From: Cupriavidus basilensis
Lineage (GTDB): Bacteria > Pseudomonadota > Gammaproteobacteria > Burkholderiales > Burkholderiaceae
Direction of reading: 5' to 3'
Length of the DNA: 64,000 nt
NCBI RefSeq assembly: GCF_000876015.1
Contig: NZ_BBQM01000012.1
Span: 248,001 to 312,000, forward strand
This document shows positions 9,594-18,125 of the stretch, one piece after another. Within the stretch, counting starts at the first letter, position 1; each line of letters begins with the position of its first letter. A program made the translations under genes and the position numbers. The notes beneath the pieces were generated by a model. The model was not told where the DNA came from, did not search any database, and saw only the letters and a program-made list of their open reading frames with translations.

Positions 9594-9704
9594 TCAGTCG
9601 TCGCGCGCCGCCGCGAATTCCGCCAGCGACGCCTCGCGATGCTGATCGAGCCGCGGCGCGGCGGTGAAGCCCGCGGGCGGGCGGTCCGCGGCATTGCGGT
9701 TCAT
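9594..9704 (-). pseudogene. Probable internally deleted CoA-transferase remnant (36 codons)
   Basis: A 36-codon frame with an excellent ribosome site (AAGGAG four bases before ATG 9704) directly follows the Bug gene. Its first part, ADRPPAG, resembles the N-terminus of class III CoA-transferases (RPLAG-VRVLDL), and its second part, APRLDQHREASLAEF, resembles their C-terminus (LGQHT-EVL-E). A full gene of this family has about 400 codons. I read it as a gene that lost its middle but kept its start and stop. The match is short, so this is an inference; a genuine small protein is the alternative. Confidence 0.4.
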
Positions 9705-9730
9705 CTTGCTCCTTGGAAGAACGCGGGAAA

Positions 9731-10705
9731 TCAGTCGATGCGGGCGCCGCTGCTGAGCGTGAGTTCGGTCACGGTCTTGCCTTCGCGCAGCGCGAACTGC
9801 CTGAACTCGGCCGGCGAGGCCGACGGCGAGACCTCCTCGCCGCGGCTGGCCAGCCGCGCGCGCAGATCGGGCCTGGCGAGCGCCCTGGCCGAGGCGGCGA
9901 ACAGCTTGTCGATCACCGCGGGCGGGGTCTGCGCGGGCGCGAACAGGCCGTACCAGTTGGTTATGTCGTAGCCCTTGATGCCGGCCTCGGCGATGGTCGG
10001 ATAGTTGGGCAGCACCGGCGAGCGCGTGGCCGAGGTCACGGCGATGCCGACCACCTTGCCGGTGTCGATCACCGCCTGCACCGAGGCCGGCGTGGCGAAG
10101 GTGAGCTGCGCGTCGCCGGCGGCGACCGCCTGCGCGGACGGCGCGCCGCCCTTGTACGGCACGTGGGTGAGCCGCACGTCGGCCAGCTTGGCGAACTGCA
10201 CGCCGGCCAGGTGCGTGATGACGCCGTTGCCGGACGACGAATAGTTGAGCGAGCCGGGCTGCTGGCGCGCCCTGGCCACGAGGTCCGCCACGCTGTTGAT
10301 GCCCGCCGCCTTGTTGGCCGCCAGCAGCAGCGGCGACACCGTCAGCCGCGTGATGGGAGCGAAGTCCGCCGGCTCGTAGTGGATGTTCTTGTACAGCACC
10401 TTGTCGCCGCCCATCACGCTGGCCGTGGCGATATACAGCGTGTAGCCGTCGGGCGGCGCCTTGGCCACGGTTTCGGCGGCGATGGTGGTGCCGGCGCCCG
10501 GCTTGTTGTCGATGATGACCGGCTGGCCCAGCTCCTTGGACAGCGCGTCGCCGTACAGCCGCGCCACGTTGTCGGCGCCGCCGCCGGCGGGAAAGCCGAT
10601 CACGAGGCGCACCGGCCTGGACGGGAACGAGTCCGAGGCCAGCGCCGGGCCGGCCAGCGCGCAGGCCATCGTCATGAACAGCAAGGTCGGGTGCCGCTTG
10701 GTCAT
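9731..10705 (-). CDS. Bug-family solute-binding protein
   Basis: 324 residues from ATG 10705, preceded by AAAGGAGACAAGC. Signal peptide MTKRHPTLLFMTMACALAGP ending ALAS; mature protein begins with the family pattern FPSRPVRLVIGFPAGGGADN, then PVIIDNKPGAGTTIAAE and PPDGYTLYIA. A periplasmic carboxylate-type receptor; no TctAB permease is in the window. It is the only intact gene of what looks like a crotonase / Bug / CoA-transferase operon, since the flanking frames are remnants. The GntR gene at 11027 diverges from this unit and may have been its regulator. Confidence 0.88.
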   Translation of the reverse strand: MTKRHPTLLFMTMACALAGPALASDSFPSRPVRLVIGFPAGGGADNVARLYGDALSKELGQPVIIDNKPGAGTTIAAETVAKAPPDGYTLYIATASVMGGDKVLYKNIHYEPADFAPITRLTVSPLLLAANKAAGINSVADLVARARQQPGSLNYSSSGNGVITHLAGVQFAKLADVRLTHVPYKGGAPSAQAVAAGDAQLTFATPASVQAVIDTGKVVGIAVTSATRSPVLPNYPTIAEAGIKGYDITNWYGLFAPAQTPPAVIDKLFAASARALARPDLRARLASRGEEVSPSASPAEFRQFALREGKTVTELTLSSGARID

Positions 10706-10764
10706 GCTTGTCTCCTTTCTCGGTTTGTCCGCGTTTTCTTCGCGGTTTTTTGGGCTGCGCGCGC

Positions 10765-10986
10765 CTAGCTGCCGGCGAACGCCGGCGGCCGCTTCCCGCG
10801 CTCCGCGGCGGGCGCGCCGCGCGCGATCCGGTTCGGGGCCTGCTCCATGCCGTCGACGGCATTGATATGCTCGCGCAGTACCTCGAGGTCGCGCGGGCTG
10901 AGGCGGCTGGTCATCTGGGGGCGGCTCAACGTGATGATTGCTGCGCGTTCTTCGACGCGAAGCCGGGGCTCGCCGTGGTTTTGCAT
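10765..10986 (-). pseudogene. Internally deleted enoyl-CoA hydratase/isomerase remnant
   Basis: A 73-residue frame whose first half, EERAAIITLSRPQ and SPRDLEVLREHINAVD, is the N-terminal strand-helix of crotonases, and whose end, AERGKRPPAFAGS, is the typical crotonase C-terminus (compare EKRKPVFTGR of the intact gene ending at 56642). About 190 central residues, including the oxyanion hole and the catalytic glutamates, are missing, yet the frame is kept. The ATG at 10986 lacks a good ribosome site. It lies just upstream of the Bug gene on the same strand. Confidence 0.6.
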
Positions 10987-11026
10987 ATAAGATTGATGTA
11001 TAGATATATTTAAAACGATTCTAGAT
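10987..11026. promoter_or_regulatory. AT-rich divergent promoter/operator region
   Basis: These 40 bp between the crotonase remnant and the GntR gene are strikingly AT-rich for this genome and include TATAAG and GATATATT, suitable for divergent -10 elements and a GntR operator. No clean dyad could be fixed by eye. Confidence 0.35.
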
Positions 11027-11731
11027 ATGCCAAAAGAGCAGTCAAATCGAGGTTTACCCGGTCAGTCGCTTCAGGACCGCGTGCGCGAGGCCATCGAGGC
11101 GGACATCCACGCGGGCAAGCTCAAGCCGGGCTCGCAGCTCGACGAGCGCGCGCTGGCCGAGCGCTTCGACAGCTCGCGCACGCCGGTGCGGGAGGCGCTG
11201 CTGATGCTGGCGGCGCAGGGGCTGGTGACGATCGCGCCGCGCGCCGGGATCTTCGTGCACAAGCCGACGGTGGCCGAGCTGGTGGCGATGTTCGAGACGC
11301 TGGCCGAGATGGAGGGCGTGGTGGCGCGGCTGGCCACGCAGCGCATCACCGAGGCGGGCCGGACCGCGCTGGCGGCGGCCTTCGAGCAGGGCCGCGCCTA
11401 CGTCGAGGCGGCCGACACGCCCGGCTACGTGGAGGCCAACCGCGCCTTCCACGACGTGCTGTACCACGCTGGCGCCAATCCCTACCTCGCCGAGCAGATC
11501 CGCATGCTGCGCCGGCGCCTGGCGATCTACTGGCGCCAGCGCGGGCTCATCAACGCGGCGCGCGTGCCCAGCTCGTTCCGCGAGCACGGCGCGATCGTGG
11601 CGGCGGTGCTGGCCGGCGACGCGGATGCCGCGGCGGCGGCCATGCGCGCGCATGTCTCCGCGGGCGGCAAGGCCATCGCGGACCTCGTGCTGCTGGCGCG
11701 GGACGCCTACGACGAGCCCGCGGCGCCGTGA
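11027..11731 (+). CDS. GntR-family regulator with FCD ligand domain
   Basis: 234 residues. Winged-helix domain in the first 75 residues with recognition helix region FDSSRTPVREALLMLAAQGLV, followed by an FCD domain (about 85-220) containing the D/H pattern NRAFHDVLYHAG and the late EHGAIVAAVLAGDADAAAAAMRAHV. FCD regulators bind a carboxylate, often through a metal held by Asp and three His. It is divergent from the decayed Bug operon and was probably its regulator; whether it still has targets elsewhere is open. Confidence 0.88.
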   Translation: MPKEQSNRGLPGQSLQDRVREAIEADIHAGKLKPGSQLDERALAERFDSSRTPVREALLMLAAQGLVTIAPRAGIFVHKPTVAELVAMFETLAEMEGVVARLATQRITEAGRTALAAAFEQGRAYVEAADTPGYVEANRAFHDVLYHAGANPYLAEQIRMLRRRLAIYWRQRGLINAARVPSSFREHGAIVAAVLAGDADAAAAAMRAHVSAGGKAIADLVLLARDAYDEPAAP

Positions 11732-11874
11732 CGTGGCGCCATGACGTGACGCCACAACGCGGCGCCACAAAACGCGCGGCGCCCGCAACTGGTAGCATCG
11801 CAGGCAGCTTGCCGGGCGGCCCCTGCGCCGCCCGGCATGGTCTTCAACGCAGTCTTTCCCGGGTGTCCCGCTCC

Positions 11875-12495
11875 GTGTCCCACGACTTCTACTTCTACGA
11901 ACCCGCGCGCGGCCACGGCCTGCCGCACGATCCCTTCAACGCCATCGTCGGGCCGCGCCCGATCGGCTGGATTTCCTCGCGCGCCGCCGACGGCATCGCC
12001 AATCTCGCGCCGTACAGCTTCTTCAACGCCTTCAACTACACGCCGCCGATCGTCGGGTTCTCGAGCGTGGGCTACAAGGACAGCGTGCGCAACATCGAGC
12101 AGACCGGCGAGTTCTGCTGGAACCTCGCCACGCGCGCGCTGGCCGAGCAGATGAACGCCAGTTGCGCGGCGGTGCCGCCCGAGGTGGACGAATTCGCGCT
12201 GGCCGGCCTGACGCCGGCGGCCTCGCGCATGGTGGCGGTGCCGCGCGTGGCGGAAAGCCCGGTCTCGTTCGAGTGCAAGCTCACGCAGCTGATCCAGCTC
12301 CAGGGCGCGGACGGCCACAAGGTGCCCACATGGCTGGTGCTGGGCGAGGTGGTCGGCGTGCACGTGGAGAAGTCGCTGTTCAAGGACGGCATCTATGACA
12401 CGGCCGCCGCCCGGCCGATCCTGCGCGGCGGCGGTCCGGCGGACTACTTCGAGATCGTGCCCGAGATGCTGTTCCGCATGCGGCGCCCGGGCTGA
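11875..12495 (+). CDS. Flavin reductase-like domain protein (FMN-binding)
   Basis: 206 residues from GTG 11875 (VSHDFYFYEP); GTG 11863 and an upstream ATG at 11728 are alternatives, but the conserved part starts here and the upstream residues look non-coding. The pattern NAIVGPRPIGWISSR, NLAPYSFFNAFNYTPPIVGFSS and SVRNIEQTGEFCWNLAT is the FMN-binding fold of the flavin reductase-like/DIM6-NTAB group. Members reduce flavin or act as small FMN proteins in aromatic or nitro-compound metabolism. It follows the GntR gene by 143 bp. Substrate unknown. Confidence 0.82.
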   Translation: MSHDFYFYEPARGHGLPHDPFNAIVGPRPIGWISSRAADGIANLAPYSFFNAFNYTPPIVGFSSVGYKDSVRNIEQTGEFCWNLATRALAEQMNASCAAVPPEVDEFALAGLTPAASRMVAVPRVAESPVSFECKLTQLIQLQGADGHKVPTWLVLGEVVGVHVEKSLFKDGIYDTAAARPILRGGGPADYFEIVPEMLFRMRRPG

Positions 12496-12565
12496 GCGCG
12501 GGGTGCGGGCGGGGTGCGGGCGGCGGCCCGCGGGCCGTCCGCCGTGGGGGTTTTCGAATTTCTCC

Positions 12566-12612
12566 TTGACATACAGACCTGTCTACTCAAACAATGTGTA
12601 GACAGATCTGTA
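12566..12612 (+). promoter_or_regulatory. Promoter with twin palindromic operators
   Basis: A consensus -35 TTGACA (12566-12571) is followed by a plausible -10 AACAAT at 12590. Two 10-bp perfect palindromes sit on it: ACAGACCTGT at 12573-12582, between -35 and -10, and ACAGATCTGT at 12602-12611, just downstream of -10. The two sites are also mirror images over 15 bp (14 of 15 match). This is the usual look of a TetR-type repressor region for the DUF1348 gene. No TetR gene is in the window. Confidence 0.75.
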
Positions 12613-12666
12613 TCATTTCTTCACCCCCAACCGCGCCCCAGCCGCACCCTAGCCAGGAGAACACCC

Positions 12667-13143
12667 ATGTCCCAAGCCGAATCCCGTCCGCCGTTTCCCC
12701 CGTTCACCCGCGAGACCGCCATCCAGAAGGTGCGCGGCGCCGAAGACGGCTGGAACAGCCGCGACCCCGAGCGCGTGTCGCTGGCCTACACCGTCGACAG
12801 CGCATGGCGCAACCGCGCCGAGTTCGTCAACGGCCGCGAAGCCATCGTCGGCCTGCTGACGCGCAAGTGGCAGAAGGAGCTCGACTACCGCCTGATCAAG
12901 GAACTGTGGGCCTTCGACGGCAACCGCATCGCCGTGCGCTTTGCCTACGAATGGCATGACGATTCCGGCAACTGGTACCGCTCCTACGGCAACGAGAACT
13001 GGGAGTTCAACGAGGCCGGCCTGATGCAGCGCCGCTTCGCCTGCATCAACGACGCGCCGATCAAGGAATCCGACCGCAAGTTCTTCTGGCCGCTGGGCCG
13101 CCGCCCGGACGACCATCCCGGCCTGAGCGACCTCGGGCTGTAA
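12667..13143 (+). CDS. DUF1348 (NTF2-like) protein
   Basis: 158 residues from ATG 12667, with CAGGAG upstream. The whole protein matches the DUF1348/nuclear transport factor 2-like family: [42 protein letters not shown], and [19 protein letters not shown]. The family is a single cone-shaped domain of unknown biochemical role, often found under TetR control in detoxification contexts. It has its own strong promoter with twin operators and its own terminator, so it is a one-gene unit. Confidence 0.9.
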   Translation: MSQAESRPPFPPFTRETAIQKVRGAEDGWNSRDPERVSLAYTVDSAWRNRAEFVNGREAIVGLLTRKWQKELDYRLIKELWAFDGNRIAVRFAYEWHDDSGNWYRSYGNENWEFNEAGLMQRRFACINDAPIKESDRKFFWPLGRRPDDHPGLSDLGL

Positions 13144-13161
13144 GCGCGCCGCCTTGTTCTT

Positions 13162-13203
13162 GCGAAAACGCCGCCGTCCCGATCCGGGCGGCGGCGTTTT
13201 CGC
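13162..13203 (+). terminator. Rho-independent terminator of the DUF1348 gene
   Basis: A perfect 14-bp stem, GCGAAAACGCCGCC pairing with GGCGGCGTTTTCGC, 18 bp after the stop codon. The stem contains the A/T tract on both sides, so it could also act on the opposite strand. Confidence 0.85.
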
Positions 13204-13452
13204 TTCTGCTTTTCCCTTCCCCTCATTCCCGCTCGGCATTCTCCCGCCGGCGTGCCGCGACTTGTTCCGCCATGTATCAAGTCATGTACCGGGCCGCCCG
13301 TTTATCCCGCCGCGGCGCCTGCCTATAGTTCGACTCAAGGTTTCTGGCATTTTCCGACAAGCAGCCGACACCGAGATCCGCGATGAATCGCCCGACTGAA
13401 TCGATCGATTAACGGCGCGATTTTCCAACCGTCAAACCATTTGGAGTCTGCA
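13204..13452. promoter_or_regulatory. Region upstream of the SDR gene with AATCGATCGATT palindrome
   Basis: No gene is seen. A perfect 12-bp palindrome AATCGATCGATT at 13399-13410 lies 42 bp before the SDR start and could be an operator. No neighbouring regulator is divergent from it. Confidence 0.35.
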
Positions 13453-14190
13453 ATGAGCAACCATCCCAAGACCGTCGTCATCACCGGCGCTTCCAGCGGC
13501 ATCGGCTTCGCCCTGGCCGAGGCCTATCTCGCGCGTGGCGACAACGTGGTGGGCAACGCCCGCACGCAGCAACGGCTGGACGCCGCCGCCGCGCGCCTGG
13601 GCCATCCCGACAACTTCCTGCCGGTGGCCGGCGACATCGCGCTGCCCGCCACCGCGCGTGCCATCTTCGAGCGCGCCAGCGCGCGCTTCGGCAAGGTCGA
13701 CGTGCTGGTCAATAATGCCGGCATCTTTATCGCCAAGCCGGTCGGCGAATATACCGAGGACGACGTCGAGAATATCGTCAATACCAACCTCAAGGGATTT
13801 TTCTATATTACCCAGCAGGCCGCCGCGCATATGAGCGCGAATCGCGCGGGACATATCGTCAGCATTACCGCCAGCCTCGCCATGCAGCCGACCGCGCAGG
13901 TGCCGGCGCTGCTGCCGGTGCTGATCAAGGGCGGCCTGAACCACGCCACGCGCGGTTTGGCGCTGGAACTGGCGCCGCACGGGGTCAAGGTGTCGGCGGT
14001 CGCGCCCGGGATCATCGATACGCCGCTGCACGGCGCCGGCACGCATGACTTCCTCAAGACGCTGTCGCCCAGCGGCGAGATCGGGCAGGTCAGGGACGTG
14101 GTGGACGCGGTGCTGTACCTGACCGGCGCGGCGTTCACCAGCGGCGTGGTGCTGCCGGTGGACGGCGGCGCGACGGCGGGCCGCTGGTAA
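13453..14190 (+). CDS. Short-chain dehydrogenase-like protein lacking the catalytic tyrosine
   Basis: 245 residues from ATG 13453 (TTGGAG upstream). Rossmann signature TGASSGIG at residues 10-17 and NNAG in the fourth strand show NAD(P) binding. The active-site region, however, reads ITASLAMQPTAQVPALLPVLIKGG: the lysine is there, but the residue four before it, tyrosine in classical enzymes, is proline. The protein ends with the normal VLPVDGGATAGRW. It may use another acid or have a non-classical reaction. It is followed by a RidA-like gene and both may be one unit. Confidence 0.85.
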   Translation: MSNHPKTVVITGASSGIGFALAEAYLARGDNVVGNARTQQRLDAAAARLGHPDNFLPVAGDIALPATARAIFERASARFGKVDVLVNNAGIFIAKPVGEYTEDDVENIVNTNLKGFFYITQQAAAHMSANRAGHIVSITASLAMQPTAQVPALLPVLIKGGLNHATRGLALELAPHGVKVSAVAPGIIDTPLHGAGTHDFLKTLSPSGEIGQVRDVVDAVLYLTGAAFTSGVVLPVDGGATAGRW

Positions 14191-14257
14191 GCAGGCCATG
14201 CGGGGCGGCGGCCATGCCGTTGCCGCCCGGCATGCGGGCAACATGACGGAGACGATC

Positions 14258-14785
14258 ATGTCAGTGGAACAACGCATCGCGGCGCTCGGGCTGACGCTGC
14301 CGGCGCCGCCGCAGCCGCTGGGCAGCTATACGGCGGCGAGCGAGGCCGGCGACCTGCTGTTCATCTCGGGGCAACTGCCGCTGCGCGACGGCAAGCTCCT
14401 GTACCGGGGCCAGGTCGGCGCCGGGCTGACGCCGGAAGACGGGCGCCAGGCGGCGCAACTGGCCGCGCTCAACGTGCTGGCGCAGATCCGCGCGCACCTG
14501 GGCGGCTTCGACCGGCTGGCGCGCATCGTCCGCGTGGAGGGGCACGTCAGCAGCGCGCAGGGCTTCTTCGGCCAGCCGGCCGTGCTCGACGGCGCCTCCG
14601 ACCTGTTCGCCGCGGTGCTGGGCGACAAGGCCGGGCACGCGCGTGCCGCGTTCTCGCAGACGCAACTGCCGGCCGATGCCGCGGTGATCCTGGTGGTGAT
14701 CGCGCAGGTCACGCCGAGCGTGCCGATTGCGCCGATTGCGCCGATCATGCAGGCGGCGCCCGCGCCGCGCGTGTCCCCGGCCTGA
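14258..14785 (+). CDS. RidA/YjgF family protein
   Basis: 175 residues from ATG 14258 (GGAG six bases upstream); ATG 14243 is in frame but leaves no spacing for a ribosome site. The fold pattern is seen in GSYTAASEAGDLLFISGQLPLRDGK, the mid-part ALNVLAQIRAHLGGFDRLARIVRVEGHV and the end of the domain HARAAFSQTQLPADAAVILV. It belongs to the YjgF_endoribonuc/RidA superfamily, larger-subgroup members of about 150-160 residues, many of which hydrolyse enamines/imines. The C-terminus carries an unusual repeat PIAPIAPI. Its stop lies one base from the end of the convergent LysR gene. Confidence 0.85.
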   Translation: MSVEQRIAALGLTLPAPPQPLGSYTAASEAGDLLFISGQLPLRDGKLLYRGQVGAGLTPEDGRQAAQLAALNVLAQIRAHLGGFDRLARIVRVEGHVSSAQGFFGQPAVLDGASDLFAAVLGDKAGHARAAFSQTQLPADAAVILVVIAQVTPSVPIAPIAPIMQAAPAPRVSPA

Positions 14786-14786
14786 G

Positions 14787-15698
14787 CTAGCCGGCGAACT
14801 TGTCGACCAGGAAATCGACGAAGGCCCGCACGCGCGACGACATATGCCGCGCATGCGGATAAAGCAGCACGAAGGGCCGGCTGGCGCCGCCGAATTGCGG
14901 CAGCAGCTCCACCAGCCGGCCATCGCGCAGGTCCTGCTCCGCGACGAAGCGGTAGGTCTGGAACAGGCCCGCGCCGCTGCGCGCCAGCGTGACGCCGCCG
15001 AGCACGTCGTCCGAGCAGCCGTAGCCGCCGCGCGTGGCCACCTCGGCCAGCTCGCCGTCCTCCATGAACAGCCACGGAATGCGCCGGCCGCTGCTGGGCA
15101 GCTCGAACTGGATGCAGTCGTGCGCCTGCAGCGCGTCCAGCGTGCCGGGCACGCCGGCGCGCGCGAGGTAGGATGGCGCCGCCACCAGCACCAGCTCGGC
15201 GTCCTCCAGCTTGCGCGCGATGAGATTGGAGTCGTCCGGCGCGCGGCCGCGCACCGCGAGGTCGAAGCCGTCGTCGGCGAAATCCACGTTGCTGTTGCTG
15301 ATGTGGGTCTCGATCTCCACCTGCGGGTAGCGCGCCCGGAACTCGGGCAGCACCGGCAGCACGCGGTAATGCGCGTAGGGCGTGGGCAGGCTGATGCGCA
15401 GCAGGCCGGCCGGGCTGGCGTGCTGGCCGGTGGCTTCGCGCTCGGCGTCCACCAGTTGCGACAGCGCGCGCCGGGCCCGCTCGAAATACGCGCGGCCTTC
15501 GTCGGTCAGGCGGATCTGCCGCGTGGTGCGCACGAACAGCCGCACGCCGAGCCGCTCTTCCAGCCGCGACACCGAGCGGCTCACCGCCGCCGGCGTGACG
15601 CTGGCCGCCACCGCCGCGGCGGTGAAGCCGCCCAGTTCCGCCGCCAGGCAGAACAGCTCGATGCTGCCAAGCTGGAGGTCGTCGAACTGGCGCTTCAT
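14787..15698 (-). CDS. LysR-family transcriptional regulator
   Basis: 303 residues. N-terminal helix-turn-helix FTAAAVAASVTPAAVSRSVSRLEERLGVRLF, then a substrate-binding-like effector domain. It is read in the same direction as the nitronate monooxygenase gene upstream, only 40 bp apart, so it may be co-transcribed with it. The protein ends with RAFVDFLVDKF, usual for the subgroup in which targets are small detoxification genes. Target genes are not clear from layout because it converges with RidA. Confidence 0.88.
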   Translation of the reverse strand: MKRQFDDLQLGSIELFCLAAELGGFTAAAVAASVTPAAVSRSVSRLEERLGVRLFVRTTRQIRLTDEGRAYFERARRALSQLVDAEREATGQHASPAGLLRISLPTPYAHYRVLPVLPEFRARYPQVEIETHISNSNVDFADDGFDLAVRGRAPDDSNLIARKLEDAELVLVAAPSYLARAGVPGTLDALQAHDCIQFELPSSGRRIPWLFMEDGELAEVATRGGYGCSDDVLGGVTLARSGAGLFQTYRFVAEQDLRDGRLVELLPQFGGASRPFVLLYPHARHMSSRVRAFVDFLVDKFAG

Positions 15699-15738
15699 CG
15701 GTGTGTCATCCGCGTTCCCGTTCGGGTTCTGGCCTGAT

Positions 15739-16857
15739 TCAGGCGGCGGCGCCGGCGGCGTGGGCGAGGTCCGCCACCGCCTGCGCGAGCTCCGCGCGCA
15801 GCTGCGCCACCAGCTCCGCTGCCGGCAGGCTGCGCGAGAGTTGCGCGGCCTGGCCGGCCCACTGCGCGGCGAAGCCTGCGCTGCCCCGTGCCTTGGCCGC
15901 GGCGTGCAGTGCCTTGCCGGCGTCGTAGGTGATGGGGTAGTCGGGGATCGGCGGGCAGTCCGGCGCCTCGCCCAGCTCGGTCAGCCGGTTGACGATGCCG
16001 CGCGCGGCGCGCCCGGACACCGAGCGCGTCAGCGTGGTGCGGACCGGCTGGCCGGCGAGCAGGGCGGCGCGGTAGGCGGCGTCGGCCGCGCTTTCCGGGC
16101 ACGGCACGAAGGCGGTGCCGAGCTGCGCGGCCTGCGCGCCCAGCGCCAGCGCGGCGGCGATGCCGGCGCCGTCCATGATGCCGCCGGCCGCCACCACGGG
16201 CAGCGTGGTGTTGCGCACCAGCAGGCGCACCAGCGCCAGCGTGCCGAGCCGCTCGTCGCGCGCGGCCGGCTCGAAGATGCCGCGATGGCCGCCCGCTTCC
16301 ACGCCCTGCGCCACGATGGCGTGCACGCCGGCGTCGGCCACCTGGCGGGCCTCCTCCACGCTGGTGGCGGTGGCCATCAGGTAGATGCCGGCCTCGCGCA
16401 GCGCGGCGATCCACGGCTGCGGCGGCAGGCCGAAATGAAAGCTTGCCACCGCCGGGCGCTCCTCGAGCAGCATCGCGAACATGGCTTCGTCGGCCACGAA
16501 GCTCTGGTAGATCTCGCGCAGCGCGGCCGGCGGCGTGGCGCCGAACTCGGCGAAGCTCGGCGCGAGATAGGCCAGCCAGCGCGCCTCCCGCGCGGCGTCC
16601 GCCACCGCTGGCGCGTGGCAGAACAGGTTGACGTTGAACGGCTTGCCGGTCAGGGCGCGGGTGTCGCGGATCATTCTGCGGGCGCCCTCGGCGTCCGTGG
16701 CGCCGACGCCGAGCGAGCCCAGCCCGCCGGCATTCGAGACGGCCGCGGCCAGCGCCGGCGTGCCGATGCCGGCCATCGGCGCCTGGATGAGCGGCACGGC
16801 AAGGCCGAGCCGGGACAGCAGCGCGCGCGGCTGGGTGGCGGAATTGGGGGTGTTCAT
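15739..16857 (-). CDS. Nitronate monooxygenase (2-nitropropane dioxygenase family)
   Basis: 372 residues from ATG 16857. TIM-barrel flavoprotein pattern: [32 protein letters not shown], the catalytic-histidine region VEAGGHRG, and the FMN-phosphate binding stretch [22 protein letters not shown], then [12 protein letters not shown]. These enzymes oxidise toxic propionate-3-nitronate and other alkyl nitronates using FMN and oxygen. The start overlaps the MFS gene by 4 bp, so exporter and enzyme are translated from one message; a toxin-handling pair is plausible. Confidence 0.9.
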   Translation of the reverse strand: MNTPNSATQPRALLSRLGLAVPLIQAPMAGIGTPALAAAVSNAGGLGSLGVGATDAEGARRMIRDTRALTGKPFNVNLFCHAPAVADAAREARWLAYLAPSFAEFGATPPAALREIYQSFVADEAMFAMLLEERPAVASFHFGLPPQPWIAALREAGIYLMATATSVEEARQVADAGVHAIVAQGVEAGGHRGIFEPAARDERLGTLALVRLLVRNTTLPVVAAGGIMDGAGIAAALALGAQAAQLGTAFVPCPESAADAAYRAALLAGQPVRTTLTRSVSGRAARGIVNRLTELGEAPDCPPIPDYPITYDAGKALHAAAKARGSAGFAAQWAGQAAQLSRSLPAAELVAQLRAELAQAVADLAHAAGAAA

Positions 16858-18125
16858 TGCGTGACTCCTTCGGAAGAGGGGCGCTTGCCGGCTCCCGGCG
16901 CGCGCACGAAGATGACGGCGGCGGCCGCCAGCAGCGCCGCGGCGGCGGCGGCCAGCGGCCCGTTGAAGCTGTGGCTGCGGGCCATCAGCGCGCCCGCTGC
17001 CAGCGGCCCGGCGATCTGGCCGACGCCGTAGGCCGAGGTCATGGCGGCCAGCAGGTTGAATGGCACCGCATGGGCCACGCGCCTGGCCGCCGGCATGGCG
17101 ATGGTCACGGTGCCCACGAAGGTGCCGCCGACCAGCAGCGCGCTGGCCAGGTAGGACCACGCGGCATGGCTGAGTGCGGGCAGGATCACGCCCGCGGCCT
17201 GCACCAGCAGGTTGAGCGCGAGCGCGCGCCGCGTGCCGAGGCGCCCATGCAGGGCATGCCACAGGTAGCACGACGGCGCCGCGCCCAGGCCGAACACGGC
17301 CCACGCGTGGATCGGGTCGACCTGGCCGAGCGCGTCGCGCACGAACAGCGGCAGATAGGTGGCGGTCACGATGTAACCGAAGCCGGCCAGGCCATAGCTG
17401 GCGATCAGCGGCCACGGTCCCGGGACGTTGGCCGCATCGGCGGCATCGGCCGCGCCGACGGCGGCTACGGCCGCGCCGGCCGGATGCGGCGGCGGCAGCG
17501 CGCGCCCGCCGAGCAGGCGCCATGCCGGCAGCGACAGCGCCAGCGCGCCGGCGGCCAGCGCGGCCCACAGCGCGGGACTGCGCCAGCCGGCGAGGTTGCC
17601 GGCGGCGATGGCCTCGGCCGACAGCAGGATGCCGCTGCCCACGCCCGCGAACAGCAGCGGCGCGCCGTGCGGCTGGCCCACGAGCTGGAACAGCCACACC
17701 GAGGCGGCCACCAGCGCCAGCGCGCTGAAAAAGCCGGCCACGAAGCGCGTGCCGGCAACGAACCACGGCGCCGCCGGCAGCGCCAGCACGAGCAGGCACA
17801 GCACGGTGCCGGCCAGCGCGATGCGGCACAGCAGCGGCGTGGCGCGCGGCGACAGGCGCGTCACCGCGAGCGCGCCGGCCAGGTAGCCCGCATAGTTGGC
17901 GGACGCGGCCAGCGAGCCGGCACCGACGCTCAACAGCCCGTCGCGCACCATCAGCGGATACATGCCGGTGAAGGCGAAGCGGCCGAAGCCCATGCCGACA
18001 GCCAGCACCAGGGAGGCAGCCAGTGCCGGCAGCCAGGGCGCGCCGGCGCGCTCGGCGCCGCGCTCGCTGCCGCTCTCGATGTCGCCGGCGGGCCGGGCGG
18101 CGCAGGCAGGTCGGGCTTCAGCCAT
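16854..18125 (-). CDS. MFS transporter, YbfB/YjiJ family
   Basis: 423 residues with about 12 membrane segments. The first helix has [17 protein letters not shown], the hallmark of the YbfB/YjiJ MFS group. A 30-residue hydrophilic leader precedes it. The start overlaps the end of the LysR gene (18118-19002) by 8 bp and the end overlaps the nitronate monooxygenase start by 4 bp, so LysR, transporter and monooxygenase form a tight three-gene operon. Substrate unknown. Confidence 0.88.
   Translation of the reverse strand: MAEARPACAARPAGDIESGSERGAERAGAPWLPALAASLVLAVGMGFGRFAFTGMYPLMVRDGLLSVGAGSLAASANYAGYLAGALAVTRLSPRATPLLCRIALAGTVLCLLVLALPAAPWFVAGTRFVAGFFSALALVAASVWLFQLVGQPHGAPLLFAGVGSGILLSAEAIAAGNLAGWRSPALWAALAAGALALSLPAWRLLGGRALPPPHPAGAAVAAVGAADAADAANVPGPWPLIASYGLAGFGYIVTATYLPLFVRDALGQVDPIHAWAVFGLGAAPSCYLWHALHGRLGTRRALALNLLVQAAGVILPALSHAAWSYLASALLVGGTFVGTVTIAMPAARRVAHAVPFNLLAAMTSAYGVGQIAGPLAAGALMARSHSFNGPLAAAAAALLAAAAVIFVRAPGAGKRPSSEGVTQ

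Noticed and set aside
10987..11026. Possible sixth copy of the GntR regulon motif (GATATATTTAA)
   Set aside because: Only part of the core fits and the adjacent GntR is a different protein; AT-rich promoter DNA gives such matches by chance.
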